Origin: Caprella mutica
Lineage: Eukaryota; Arthropoda; Malacostraca; Amphipoda; Caprellidae
Direction of reading: 5' to 3'
DNA length: 64,000 nucleotides
Assembly (NCBI GenBank): GCA_947561585.1
Contig: CANNZV010001845.1
Location: 23,412 to 87,411 of the forward strand
Part shown: piece after piece, positions 46,260 to 58,584 of the stretch
How positions within the stretch are numbered: the stretch's first letter is position 1
Layout: each line of letters begins with the position of its first letter
Notes under the pieces: generated by a model
Told to the model about the DNA's origin: nothing
Database searches by the model: none
Seen by the model: the letters and a program-made list of their open reading frames with translations, nothing else
Made by a program: the position numbers and the translations under genes

Positions 46260-47660
46260 TCGATTCTTTGTCCCGTGTGGTTTTTCATTATGTCTCGGCC
46301 ACGCGGGTTGACTGAGTCGGCTACTGTTTGCTTCAAGATTACCGTAATGCGAGTGTGACCAATCAAATATTATAAGAAATGAGGATATTCCCCATTTATT
46401 ATTTATCCCATTCAATTGTCAGTAATTCTTTTCTGTAGATTAGTGTTAGGCAAATGATTTAATTCATATTATACATCAATAGAACTATTACTGATAATAT
46501 GTGCAAGTGAATAATAACCATTTCATCACGATACAACATCACATCGTGCCCAGACTCTATATGAGTACACAATACAACACATGCATGCCTTGAATACCTC
46601 CATTATTTACATTCACGATAGTGCTACAAAAGTTAGGTTCACGATAGTACATATCTCTGCCGAATGCCTGTGTGTTACTAAGCACGCTTACTGAGGGAGG
46701 GGGGAGGTGCGGTAAGCCAACTGGCTGAAAGTACGTGAATGGCTTATTTGCATGTGATTACAATACTCTATACATAATCGTCTATTATAAAAAATTGACT
46801 TGTTGTATCAGCTATGATTTTCTGACACATTGTCTTGATGCATTAGGCTATGCCTCTAGCAATTTTTAGACGAATTTTTTGAATATTTTTAAAAATATAG
46901 GAGAATTAATGAAAGTGGGCATCCATCTGCTCTACCGTGAATCTGCCGTACCTGAAAGTAGCGTGAAGGATAGGGTTAAACAACAGCCACGTGATTACAT
47001 GCAATGTACTGCTAGAGCTTCGCAGATTGTCCAACACTAGGCAGTATTCAAACAAACAATCAAGAGTCAACTACAGAGGCATCAAGTGACGGGTACAGAG
47101 CTTTGAAAACCATTGCTAGATTCAATTGAGCAATATCTTCCAAATAACCACCAGTGAAGGCATTGAGTCTATAGTGATCTATTTGCAGTTAGGATTGCAG
47201 TAGGCATGCAGGTAATGTAGAAACTTGCAATTTTGGGAGTGGCCTCTGTCTGTCCATCACACTAAAACTAAATAGTTCGCTTGTTAAGCAGTTGATAGTA
47301 TAGATATAAAAATAAGATGTCATCAGTTCAATAAAAATGGTTTGTGTCTGTCTGCCACACTAAATTATTATATCAGTTCAATAAATGGTTTCTATAACTA
47401 AATTAAATTTTTTTTGTCAGTGGAAAGTACTGGACTAAAAGCAGAGCTAGGGATTATAATATCTGCATAAGGTGAACTATCAGTATCCATAAAATTGATT
47501 GTATAAAAACTACATATTAAAAAGTTCATCATCAAATTCTTTATAACAACTATAAAAATTTAATGCATCTTTGTTATCATATCTCTAATGCCTTTGGTAA
47601 ATGTTCCATAAATATTTGAGAACAATGTAGAACACCAAATTTACATAGAGATAACCAGAA
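46260..47660. other. Unannotated stretch
   Basis: Some normal-GC patches (46640-46740, 46920-47050) lack recognisable frames. A short direct repeat (GTCTGTC..CACACTAAA with ATCAGTTCAATAAA) lies at 47252-47395. Confidence 0.4.
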
Positions 47661-47661
47661 T

Positions 47662-47880
47662 GGGCACTCGTAGAGCGCATATCTTCGCTGCCGGTTCATT
47701 TTTTTCTTGGTATGGTAAATCAGTATGAAAATAAATATCTAATTTTTCAGTTATGAAAGAACTTGACCGTTGATCCAATCACTCCCAAAATATAATCAAA
47801 TGATTCCTGGACAATGACCAATTTGCAATATGGTTGTGAAAATGTGGAACCATATGATAATTCGGAACTTACTCTATATA
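47662..47880 (+). repeat. Truncated TCAAGGTCA-repeat start joined to MITE end
   Basis: GGGCACTCGTAGAGCGCATA matches the start of the element at 62298. One diverged unit follows, then a lone TA-MITE terminus (GTGGAACCATATGATAATTC). Confidence 0.55.
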
Positions 47881-47997
47881 AATATTTAAGTATTTGATAT
47901 CAAAATATGATAAAAATAGCTAAAGTGAAATATCAAATTAACACATTAAATATGATAAATAAAATTATAAAATGTATGTTCGCTTAAATCAAACTAT

Positions 47998-48365
47998 GGA
48001 TATCGCTGCCGATATACTGCTGTTCTATTTTGCTGCCGATACTGCTGCTCTATATTGCTGCAGATACTGCTGCTTTATATTGCTGCAGATACTGCTGCTT
48101 TATATTGCTGCAGATACTGCTGCTCTATATTGCTGCAGATACTGCTGCTCTATATTGCTGCAGATACTGCTGCTTTATATTGTTGCAGATACTGCTGCTC
48201 TATATTGCTGCCGATACTGCTGCTCTATATTGCTGCCGATACTGCTGCTCTATATTGCTACAGATCTGCTGCTCTATATTGCTGCCGATACTGCTGCTCT
48301 ATATTGCTGCAGGTTCTGCTGCTCTATATTGCTGCAGATACTGCTGCTCTATATTGCTTCTTTTT
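47998..48365 (+). repeat. 25-bp tandem repeat, about 14 copies
   Basis: Units TACTGCTGCTCTATATTGCT plus GCAGA. The period is not a multiple of three, yet all three plus frames remain open (104-142 codons) because no unit phase contains a stop. These frames are artefacts. Confidence 0.9.
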
Positions 48366-48414
48366 ATGATAACGGTAATTTTAGTATCCTTTCTTTTTAG
48401 AAATATTATTTTGA

Positions 48415-48558
48415 GAATCTTTCAGAGATGCTGCTAAGGAGGTGCTACTTATTTACAACAATGTAATGTATTCTCAGTTCGATGGAGTAGCGCTGGGAAA
48501 TCCTGTAGGTTCAACGCTAGCGAATGTTTTCTGCGTCATCGGGAAGTTACTTGGCAGT
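48415..48558 (+). pseudogene. Penelope-like element reverse transcriptase fragment
   Basis: After an in-frame stop the frame reads ESFRDAAKEVLLIYNNVMYS, then QFDGVALGNPVGSTLANVFC. The string YxQxDGVAxGxPxGxxLANxF is a recognisable reverse transcriptase motif of Penelope-like retroelements. Only this single motif region is present. The catalytic YxDD box and endonuclease are absent. It directly follows the 25-bp array and lies in the presumed first intron of the minus-strand gene. Confidence 0.75.
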
Positions 48559-48611
48559 ATAAGTTGTTGTTCTTCAAACTTTAAATTAATAAAATATATA
48601 CATACACTCAC

Positions 48612-48630
48612 CTGCGTTACGTGGATACAT
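48612..48630 (-). CDS. Candidate alternative first coding exon, copy 2 (MYPRNA)
   Basis: On the minus strand, ATG at 48630 opens MYPRNA. A single G then precedes donor GTGAGT (48611-48606). This ATG is the first in frame after an upstream TAA. Joined to 5961-6016 it would give MYPRNA followed by ETKEVVIRRGNDDPHLDKL. A different minus frame across the same DNA (containing KRYPRIPDIIIRENEAAYEP) is also open here, but it is frameshifted and stopped in copy 1, so it is not favoured. An intron of about 42.6 kb is required, which lowers confidence unless transcripts support it. Confidence 0.4.
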
Positions 48631-48997
48631 GGCACTGGTTCGTAAGCAGCTTCGTTCTCCCGTATGATGATATCTGGTATACGGGGATATCTTTTCTTGG
48701 TCTGGGGTACTACAGCTACTGGGGTACTCCAGTATGTGGCTATATGCAGGACTAATAATGGGATATTAAAATATTTCAAAATTCACTTTCAGTTCAAGTT
48801 CTTCCTTTCGATCACAATATAATTTTCTGTTCCAACTTATAAAATAAATCATGAATGTCGCAGATCCAAAACATTAAGTTCACATTTTCACACACAGAAT
48901 TACCTAAATAATGTCCAGACGAACACGCAACACTGACGGTAAATCGGCACTAACGACAAACACCTTTTGTAAAATAGACGTCAATACGAGAAACTAA

Positions 48998-49032
48998 TGA
49001 CGACACAAAACACATTATACGATCGAAATATA
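48998..49032 (-). promoter_or_regulatory. Candidate core promoter for first exon copy 2
   Basis: On the minus strand, TATATTTCG starts at 49032 and TCATT (A at 48998) is 34 bases downstream, the same spacing as copy 1. The initiator has G to T at its fourth base. Confidence 0.35.
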
Positions 49033-49937
49033 AATCTGAAACAGAAGGTACAATATTTGCTTGTATTCAAATTTAAAAAATATGAGAATTACAATTGATT
49101 TTTCAAAATATAATCTATAATTTTTTTTTTAATTCCAAATTTAAATTAAGGAAAGGATTCAGGAATACTAAAAAAAAGTAACCAAAATTTAATTTTTTTT
49201 TTAATTCTAAATTCGAATTATCAAAATAATTGAAGAATATCGAAAAAAAAATAACAGTACTATGATTAACCCTATTTTGCATCTTTTAAACTCACAAACA
49301 ATGATTGAATTAATTAAGCAATCCAGACTAAATAATTATTTTTTTCATCTTCACTTATTACAAGATAACAATGAATAATTAGATCCCAACCCACTGAATT
49401 TTCATCATCAGATATAATTTATGCAAGAGAGTTTCATTCGCCATCAGTTATTCAAGAAGCTATGAATAAAATTGAATAATAAAGCATGTCAGAAGAGACT
49501 GGTATCTTGTCAATTGGTAATATATATTAACATTCAACTGTATTATATCATCATTAAATTTCACATAAATAAAAAATTATCATCAAATATTTCAAAATTA
49601 AATTTCATCAAATGAAATAACTCTTCAACATCATCTTTACATTTCACAATTCTAAAATTATTGTGAGACTTATCAGAAAAAAATAATGACACATTATTAT
49701 GATAGCTGAACTATTCATCATTTGAGAGCAAAAAGAACCTATAATGTCAAATAGATTCTTCACTTACACAGAAAACGATATTTTCGTAAGTGCATTAGCG
49801 TGACTAAAGGGTCTAAGTGGAATTTTACCCAATGTATCTAAAGCTGAGAAAGTTTTGGTATTGTTTACCATATTTAATTTTCAGTTATAATTCTAGAGGA
49901 GATTGTTCACTTTTCATAAGCATGTTTCAATCAAAGT

Positions 49938-50025
49938 TTATGCTTTTACTTTATCCTCATCTATCGATGTGATGTTTTCGTCAATATTTGAATCTCCAGC
50001 CATGTTATCCATCGTCTGAAAGTAT
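49938..50025 (-). CDS. Conserved mini-ORF exon candidate, copy 2 (MDNMA...)
   Basis: On the minus strand, GTTTTCAG, then ATACTTTCAGACG, then ATG at 50012. The frame reads MDNMAGDSNIDENITSIDED, then KVKA and TAA (49940-49938). It matches 22237-22342 with no indel until near the end. No canonical donor was found, so it is either a terminal exon or an upstream ORF in a leader exon. Confidence 0.35.
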
Positions 50026-52104
50026 CTGAAAACAAAGCAAATAAAAATGTTAGAGTCAGCAAAAAAAAGTTTGAAAATATAAAAACTAGTTTGAAAATGG
50101 ATTTGAACATTTGTTTGTATGGTAAACAATCATATTTATATTCAAAATAATATACTATATAAATAATATATATATATGTTAAATATTGGTATCTATATAT
50201 ACTTCTTCAAATATTGGGCGGTATATTAAAAATTAATCAAAAAAATAATTATCAGCTTCTTTCAATTTTGATACTAATCAAACTTTAAATTGAAGATTGA
50301 AAATTATTGTACTGTTTTTTATGTATTGAAACGTCAACTGATAATAATAAAATATATAACATCATTCAATAAAGATAATAAATTGTAGAACAGAACTCAT
50401 TTCAACATTATTCATTGATCAATAGCCATGTTAAATTCGATTGATTGAGATAAACAAAGAGCACAAATCAAATCAGTTCCGTGAAACATGTTTCGAAGAT
50501 TAATTAGACGAGTGAGAGTTTCAACTTCATTGATAGTAGACAAACTAACCAACTGTTAATTGAATCGTACATATCATGAGTGAAAGATATGATGAAATTT
50601 AAATCTCCGATAATCCCTTCAAATTGGTGTGTGTTGCATCTGATAAATGCTGCCTTTGAGATTTGAAATGTTTTTGAATTCAAGATTTAATTATTGATTT
50701 CCAATTTAATTGTTTTCAAATTCAAAATTTGTGAATTGTAATTTTTTTTTTAATTTAAAATATAACTTTTTCTTCTTTAATAATTAGGAAATTTCATAAT
50801 TTGCCGTTCTTCCGGAAAATACATCACCCATCACATACAAATTGTCATCCTCAACTATGTTAGACGCCAAACTGTAAAAAAAAATTTGTTTGAGGTTGAA
50901 ACGAGAGAACAATTTTGTTTCTTTTTCACTGGAAGTCTTTGGAATTTTTGAAAACGAGGAAATTGAAATACTTTCCAAATTCCACACAGAATATCTCGCA
51001 TATTTTAAAAATCTTTAATTTAAAGAGACAACTTGTATTTCAACTTGATCATTATAGCTAGGATGCCCTTGAAGCGAAAGCTTATCGGGCCTCAAATTCC
51101 TTTCCTTTGAGTAAATCTGTAGCGGGGACAAGACGTTCCCCACTTCCTGTTCAAGTTGTAAGGGAATTTTTGTATAATAAAACAAATAATACATTAGTAT
51201 GAATACGTTGATAAACGGATTTGTTTTCAATATACATACTTGAGTAAATAGGCATTGGGTATATATTCAAAATTTCCACTAGATATAGTTTTTATTCTAT
51301 TCATTATTAATGCCATGTGTAGTTTATTTCAATATGAAAATTGAATCGTTTAACTTATTTCATATAGCTAGTCATTAATTTTCACAGATATAATGAAAAG
51401 GTTAAATTTTCATTATAATCTGCAAAATGAAGCAATGTTGTTCCTCTTTAAAATATTCCAATGAACTCCGAATACATTTAAAATCTTTTCCTGAGAATTA
51501 GAATAAAAAGTCATTAATATTTTTCCCAACAACGCATCCAATATTTACATTCACAGTTGACATAATATTTGTTTTATTTTATATTGAATTATTACTTTAT
51601 TTTATACGATCATATCTAACTAAAATTGATAAATAGAATGAATTCGTTCAGGGAAATAATTCTTTTACGTTAATTTAATACTTTCACAACTGATAATTAA
51701 CAAAAACTTAATATTTTTATTTACTATAAAATAGAAATATATAAGTGTATCATAAAGTATTTATTAAATTAGGAGCAGTTCGTGAAATTTTTTTTTTAAT
51801 TAAAATTTCAACTTTTATCATAATTTTTCTAACAACTTTCGTGTGCGAATATAAAAGGTCAATTTCAAGATTAAAGAACAAATTTGACAACAAAATATGA
51901 CCCAACTTCGAGCACTGAACTCTCACTGTTAACAATTTACATAAGTTGTAAGTAAGATTGTGAATCCACAGTCGAATAAGAGTATTATACTTCAAGTTTC
52001 GAGTGGCTTTTCATTCAGTTCATATAAACTGAAATGACTGTGAGATGTAAATTATTCCATGTTTGGTAGAGAAGGAAACGACTCCAAATACGAATAGGCA
52101 AAAT

Positions 52105-52576
52105 GTACCTAAAATGAACATCAGTACCAACTAGAGACATTTGGTACACTAATATGAACCTCAGTACCAACTAGAGGAAAGTGGTACACTAACATGAACA
52201 TCAGTGCCAACTAGAGGCAGGTGGAACACTAAAATGAACATCAGTACCAACTAGAAGCAGGTGATACACTAAAATGAACCTCAGTACCAACTAGAGGCAA
52301 GTGGTACACTAAAATGAACCTCAGTACCAACTAGAGGCAATTGGTACACTAACATGAACCTCAGAACCAACTAGAGGCAAGTGGTACACTAACATGAACC
52401 TCAGTACCAACTAGAGGCAAGTGGTACACTAAAATGAACCTCAGTACCAACTAGAGGCAATTGGTACACTAACATGAACCTCAGAACCAACTAGAGGCAG
52501 TTGGTACACTAAGATGAACCTCAGTACCAACTAGAGGCAGGTGGTACACTAAAATGAACCTCAGTACCAACTAGAT
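52105..52576 (+). repeat. 40-bp minisatellite, left block (about 12 copies)
   Basis: Consensus GGTACACTAAAATGAACCTC plus AGTACCAACTAGAGGCAAGT. Variants (AACATG, AATATG, CAATTG) recur in neighbouring units, as expected from unequal exchange. Confidence 0.95.
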
Positions 52577-53294
52577 CAGGGGTGGGCACACATTGTGTTT
52601 TTCAGTGCCGAAAGATGGAATTTCGGTGCCAATTTTCTGTTCGTTTTCTAAATTGCTGGGATACTGAGTAATTATATAATGAGGTGGTATATTTAATTGA
52701 AGTACGAACATGTACAACGGTACATATTTTGAGCATAAATATTGGTTGTAGATTTATCATTTGCATTAAAAAGAATTAATATATAATATATAAAAAAAAT
52801 TCCTCATGTGAAAATATCACAATAAGAACAAAAATAAGCTATCTTGCATAAGTAAAAATAAATAACTCATAAATTCACAGGATAAATTACTTACCTAACT
52901 TATTAAAAATGGGAATTAAAAATGATTCCTTAAATATTTACCACAGTGTTTGAATATCCCAAGATAAGCGTATGAAAGATGTAAATTTAACTGATTTCGA
53001 TAAAAAGAGACAGAGGTAAATAAATAAAACACCGGCACTATTGTAACAATGAACAAAAAATATCTTATTAAGGAATAAAATTTACTATCAAAGTATCAAG
53101 GTCATTCATTACAAATATACTGTTCTTCAATTAGTTGACCATCCTCTTCTATATTATCCTTTTAATTTTTAGAGCAGTCAGGGCTAAAAATTCTTAATTT
53201 TCTTTGGAAGAAAATAAAGCACCGTTTCCCGGGTGGGCAGTGGTGCCGTTTTGAGTGCCAATATAGCACCGAGTGCTGCATTTGCCCACCCCTG
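52577..53294. mobile_element. hAT-type non-autonomous element, 718 bp
   Basis: Termini CAGGGGTGGGCACACATTGT and, inverted, CAGGGGTGGGCAAATGCAGC are of classical hAT type. A perfect 8-bp target duplication AACTAGAT lies at 52569-52576 and 53295-53302. The target is a minisatellite unit variant (AACTAGATCGAGGCAGG) also seen uninterrupted at about 53620. No transposase frame. Confidence 0.95.
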
Positions 53295-53872
53295 AACTAG
53301 ATCGAGGCAGGTGGTACACTAAAATGAACCTCAGTACCAACTAGAGGCAAGTGGTACACTAAAATGAACCTCAGTACCAACTAGAGGCATTTGGTACACT
53401 AATATGAACCTCAGTACCAACTAGAGGCAAGTGGTACACTAAAATGAACCTCAGTACCAACTAGAAGCAGGTGGTACACTAAAATGAACCTCAGTACTAA
53501 CTAGAGGCAATTGGTACACTAACATGAACCTCAGTACCAACTAGAGGCAATTGGTACACTAAAATGAACCTCAGTACCAACTAGAGGCAGGTGGTACACT
53601 AAAATGAACCTCAGTACTAACTAGATCGAGGCAGGTGGTACACTAAAATGAACCTCAGTACCAACTAGAGGCAAGTTGTACACTAAAATGAACCTCAGTA
53701 CCAACTATAGGCAATTGGTACACTAAAATGAACCTCGGTACCAACTAGAGGCAAGTGGTACACTTAAATGAACCTCAGTACCAACTAGAGGCAATTGGTA
53801 CACTAAAATGAACCTAAGTAGCAACTAGAGGCAATTGGTACACTTAAAATGAACACCAGTACCAACTAGAGC
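53295..53872 (+). repeat. 40-bp minisatellite, right block (about 14 copies)
   Basis: Continuation of the array after the hAT insertion. The last units degrade (GAACACCAGTACCAACTAGA). Confidence 0.95.
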
Positions 53873-54307
53873 TGATTGGATGATTATTTAATTGAAGTGG
53901 AAGGTCTTTTCTAATAATATAATGATACATATAATTGGCAATAAAATATCACTTTGCTTTGTTAAGAATATTGAATTATTGTTTTATTGTATTGTAGGTA
54001 CATGAGAAAATTGCATTATTTTATCATTCCTTTTATTGTGTAAATAGTTCCTGGGGAGAGGGAGAAAGGGAAGGAGACGACGCGGGGGTTAGGAAATCAA
54101 TTGTTGTTCGTAATAATTAATTTTCTCGCTATATCTGGTATCTAACGTGCTTCTAATAGCACACACACTAAGAAAGGTAAAGGAATTTGTCTCAATTACC
54201 CGCTACACCTCCTACGAATTGGATGGTACTTGTCAGATTATCAAAATTTAAACGGTATTTTCTAGTACTTCAAAAAAGCTACATATATTGTATTTAGACA
54301 CATACAA
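53873..54307. other. Unannotated stretch
   Basis: Contains a short GC-richer patch (about 54050-54095, GGGAGAGGGAGAAAGGGAAG) and otherwise nothing recognised. Confidence 0.4.
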
Positions 54308-54590
54308 CTATTACAATTTTGAAGCTACGGCATTAGGGTTTTTTGAATTCAATTTTCCAGGGAATTCTCTACAGAATGATTTCCTTTGAATTTTGATTTT
54401 CAAATTTGTTTTCAAAATTTTGAATTTAAAAAAAATCCATTTATTTATGTTTTCCCATATTTTTTTTTGGAAAACCAATTCGAAAATCAAAATTCAAAGG
54501 AAACTCTTTTGTAGATAATCTCTTGGAGAATCGAATGGAAAAAAAACAATGCCGTATGTTTAAAATTGTACATTGGTACCAATGTACAAG
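54308..54590. repeat. Hairpin-forming inverted repeat
   Basis: Arms of about 115 bp: ACGGCATTAGGGTTTTTTGA through CCTTTGAATTTTGATTTTC, and the inverse ending near 54578 (ACGGCATTGTTTTTTTTCC when inverted). The loop is short. Probably a MITE. No target duplication fixed. Confidence 0.6.
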
Positions 54591-56972
54591 TTGTATGTTT
54601 TTCAAAATAAATTCGAAATACGTTCGAAATTCGAATAACTCGTTTTTTATGGGTCATATCAAAAAAATTCTATGAACAAAAGAGATAGATAATTCATTTT
54701 TATATAAGGCTACTAAGTTTCAGATCCGTACCTTCATTAATAAAAATGTTTTCAAAAACCAAGTACGGTCCCCTTAATGTGTTGTCAATTTTAAGTATAT
54801 TTTGTATAATATTACTACTGCAAGTTTTATATAATTTCTAAGGTTTAAGGAAAATATATTATTATGGTGTTGCTGTGTTTTTAGAAATTCAAAATGATCA
54901 ATAATTCCAACGAAAGTAAGTATAAATCATAATTACTCATTCACTGCGAGTATTTTCCTGAAGTGTTCCAAGCCTTTTAACAAAAATTCCTTTATGATGA
55001 GTAAGGCAGAAGTGATGAAGGAATACTCTATTTACTGTAAAGTTTCTACAGGAGTATTTACTTTTCACTATATTGTAAAATAAGTCTTTTTATAATTGAT
55101 TATTCTGGTTTGAAACCGTTCATTGACTTCGATCTGAGAGATTATTATGGTGGGCCATTGGAAACTATGAAATAACACAAATTAATATGCTACAGTCAAA
55201 TCATAATTTTTGTAGGTAACTATAAAGTGAATAATATGTAAAATGTAAATACATTGAGAAGATAATACCCTTTTTACATATTTTTTCCTGATGCCAAATG
55301 TTTTTTTATGAAAAACTTTAAATATCTTGTATCATTCTTCTTTTGAGGAAATTCCCATGACACACTGTTTCTAATACACCTATTTTTATGATTGAAGAAA
55401 ATAGAGGACTCCTTGGTTGCTGCATTATGTAGGATGAAGAGCTCAACAAGAAGTAGTTTGAATTTTCCCAAGCTTTCAGAAATCTTCGTGATTTCCGTCT
55501 TCAGGGGTAACATTTATTGAAAAACAAGCGACTTATAATCTACCTACTCGTAATCATGATACATATCCTAATTTATAATTTGGGAAAATTCAAACTACTT
55601 CTTGTTGAGTTCTTCATCCTATCATAATAAAAATAAATATAAAGAATTTATATAGTTTTTTGGTTTTAAATGAAATTCTCGGAATTCACCATTAATTTTG
55701 TGATGTTTGTAATAACTGAGGTAAAAATAGAGTTCAGTCAACCTGTTGAATCCGGTAGAGAAAATGAAATGTGAATTTTGTATTTGGTAAACTGTAAAAT
55801 GGAACTGGACTTGATGAACAAGGACAGTTTAATGATAATTGAGAATGAAATTTAAGAATGTGATGTGAAAGAAGAATGGTATTTAAGAGTGAGATAGGAG
55901 AGCAATAGCGTAATCAAATTATTAGCGACTGTAACCGTACAGGCTGAAACTGTGCTCAAATAAATAAAAACGTGCTGTTGTTTTTTTTAGTTTACAATAT
56001 TTTCTCAAACAGAAACTACAAAATCCAATTTGAAAATCAATTTACTTTAAATAATTCGTCTAAAACTATCAAAATCCTATCGCAATCCTGAAGTTCATTT
56101 AGGAGTTTCCTTTGAAGGAAAGTGATTCACATCTTGTCACCAAAGAGACATTTTATAACTTTGTCAAACTGAGATTCAAAGAGAGTAGTGAAAATTCTTC
56201 CTATGGGGGTGTTATTCCCGGGGGCTGGATTCTGCACATCATTCCGAAAAATGAGGAGTAAAATGGTGGGTGAAGATTGTTTCCATCATTTCAAAGAATT
56301 GATAAATTTTTCCTTCGAAAACAAGATGCGAACCTGGAATGGCTTTACAGATTGATTAATTTTTTCTCATTGGTGCCAATATGTCTTGTGTCTGAAAGGG
56401 AGTTATGGTGGGCCATAGAAGATTAAGAGGTGTCCTTTCCTAACTATTTATTGCCCCACTATTATTATTTTCAATATGATGCATCAAACTAAATCATTCA
56501 TTATGATAAATAGATATTTTGAATTAATTATCTTCAAAGATGAAAATTGTATGTCATTTCATAATGAAAATAGATAAATTTAATAACAGGATTAACAATA
56601 TTCATCTGAAGAATTGATTCTTTGAAAGTTTAAATGTTTTTTTCATGAATCTCAAATCTTTCTTGCTGAAAGTGTCCATAGAATCATCATTGCAAAAAAT
56701 GACTATTTAGAGTAAGTTTTGAGTTATTGGAAGGTTCTACCTTTCCGATCATAAAAGAAAAAGACATATAATAATTATCATTAATGTCCCTATTTTTATT
56801 GGTATACATGATACCTGCAGGTATTATGGATGGTACTAGGACAAAAGGACTACTGACAAAGTGCCTATGGACAAAATGCCTATGGAAATAATGCCTATGG
56901 ACAAAATGCCTATGGACAAAATGCCTATGGATAAAATGCCTATGGACATAATGCCTATGGACAAAATGGCAG

Positions 56973-58092
56973 TAGGACTTTTCCCCGCCAGATCATTCCC
57001 CGCCGGACTTTCCCTCGCTGGATCATTCCCTGCCGGACTTTTTCCCGCCAGGATTATTCCCCGCTGGACTTTTTCCCGCCGAATAAAAAAATAGTATTTT
57101 AGGCTATTAAATTATAATTTTGATAGAACAAACCATTTATCAATAGAAGTCACATTTTATTAACAGACTTACACAATAATACAGTCTTATTTTTAGCTTA
57201 GATTTCCGTATGAGTCGATATTGGTCGTTTATATTTTAAGACTGTACCTTCGTAAATTCCCATATAATTAAGATATGCTACAGAGATCAAAAAATTATGG
57301 CAATTCTAATGGATTGCAAAATGTAGCAATTTAGTCTAAAAAGCTACGATTAATTCATTTTATTTCTGCTCTAAAGTTATACATATTGCAAATTTATTAT
57401 TTTCTTTGCCAGTTATTATTAAAAATGGTCATCTATTTACTTCTAGTTCAAATATATACTTTTCCAGAAGTATATATTGAATTGTTGTTAATTAATTTTA
57501 AAATTAATATAATAGACAACTAAATTAATAATCCTACTATATATTTATTTGTTACACTTAATATTGGCTTTTTTATAGTGTCTTTTTTCAATTTTGCTTA
57601 TTTAATATTTATTCCTTAAAGAACTTACAATTTATTAACCATTATTATGAAAATACATAAGTTAGAGTGTAGAAATCCTTAAAACAAGACTTTTCAAGTA
57701 GTCAGATTTGAGGACGATTTAGATATGAAGTCGTACATTTTTTTCAAAAAGTCTCAAATGAAAACTAATTATCGAAAGAGTAACTACAAAACGGGTTCGG
57801 TTCAAGGAGTTGGTTAGTGACCGATTTCCATGCAACAAAAATTAAAAAAAAAATATTGGCTAGTTGCGACGGCAGACTTTGATTTAAAATTTCACGGCAA
57901 TAGATTTATTGGTCAAAACTATTTTTTTTCTTCAAAAAACTAATTGAAAAATCTTAATATTAAATTGTCTTCCAAGATTTAAATTTAAAAAAATAGGCGG
58001 GGAAAAGTCCGGCGGGAAAAAGACCGGCGGAGAAAAGTCCGGCGGGGAAAAGTCCAGGCGGGGAAAAGTCCGGCGGGGAATAGTCCGTTTCC
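56973..58092. mobile_element. Inner element with GGCGGGGAAAAGTCC arrays
   Basis: The left array (GGACTTTTCCCCGCC-type units, 56973-57080) and right array (inverse GGCGGGGAAAAGTCC, 57995-58092) face each other around an AT-rich centre without a gene. They split the left GGACAAAATGCC array of the host element. Exact edges and target duplication are unresolved. Confidence 0.65.
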
Positions 58093-58584
58093 CGACAAAT
58101 GCCTAACTGACAAAATGCCTAACTGACAAAACGCCTAACGGACAAAACGCATAACAGACAAAACGCCTAACGGACAAAACGCCTAACGTAAAAAACGCCT
58201 ATAGACCAAATTCCTACGGACATAATGCCTATGGACAAAACGCCTAACGGTCAAAATGCCTAATGGGCAAAATGCCTAACGGTCAAAATACTAAACGGAC
58301 AAGATACCTAGCGGACAAAATGCCTAATGTTCCAAATATATGAATATAGAAAATAGAATAGTAAAATAATGACTTAAAATAATGTTGGATAGAGAATAAA
58401 AGAATAAACTCCATATTCAAATAAAAGTGCCGGCCAGAAAAATTAAAGTGATGTCTGCTATGAAAATACTGAATCAAATAAAATAAACTTGGTCCAAGTT
58501 ACAATTTATAAAAGGTACCACAATACCTTTTTACAACGGAATATCAACGATATTTTTTTTTATTACTATGGGTAGTCAATTGAG

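Larger units (their letters stand above)
48600..52160 (+). repeat. Segmental duplication S1, copy 2
   Basis: Counterpart of 21018-24672. It lacks the 125-bp-unit insertion and runs into a greatly expanded 40-bp minisatellite. The first-exon, promoter and mini-ORF portions are the best conserved. Confidence 0.85.

Noticed and set aside
48000..48365. CRISPR-like array
   Set aside because: Units are contiguous with no spacers, and the host is eukaryotic.
47972..48437. Three overlapping plus-strand ORFs of 104-142 codons, leucine/tyrosine/cysteine-rich
   Set aside because: 25-bp tandem repeat with no stop in any phase. All three frames show the same repeated peptide.
48474..48779. 101-codon minus frame that looks like a secreted protein start (KYFNIPLLVLHIATYWS)
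   Set aside because: It has no ATG, its frame is destroyed in the paralogue by an 11-bp deletion and a stop, and the MYPR frame is the one conserved up to the donor.
56861..57094. 77-codon ORF of MPMDKMPMEIM repeats
   Set aside because: Translation of the GGACAAAATGCCTAT array and the CCCCGCCGGACTTTT array.
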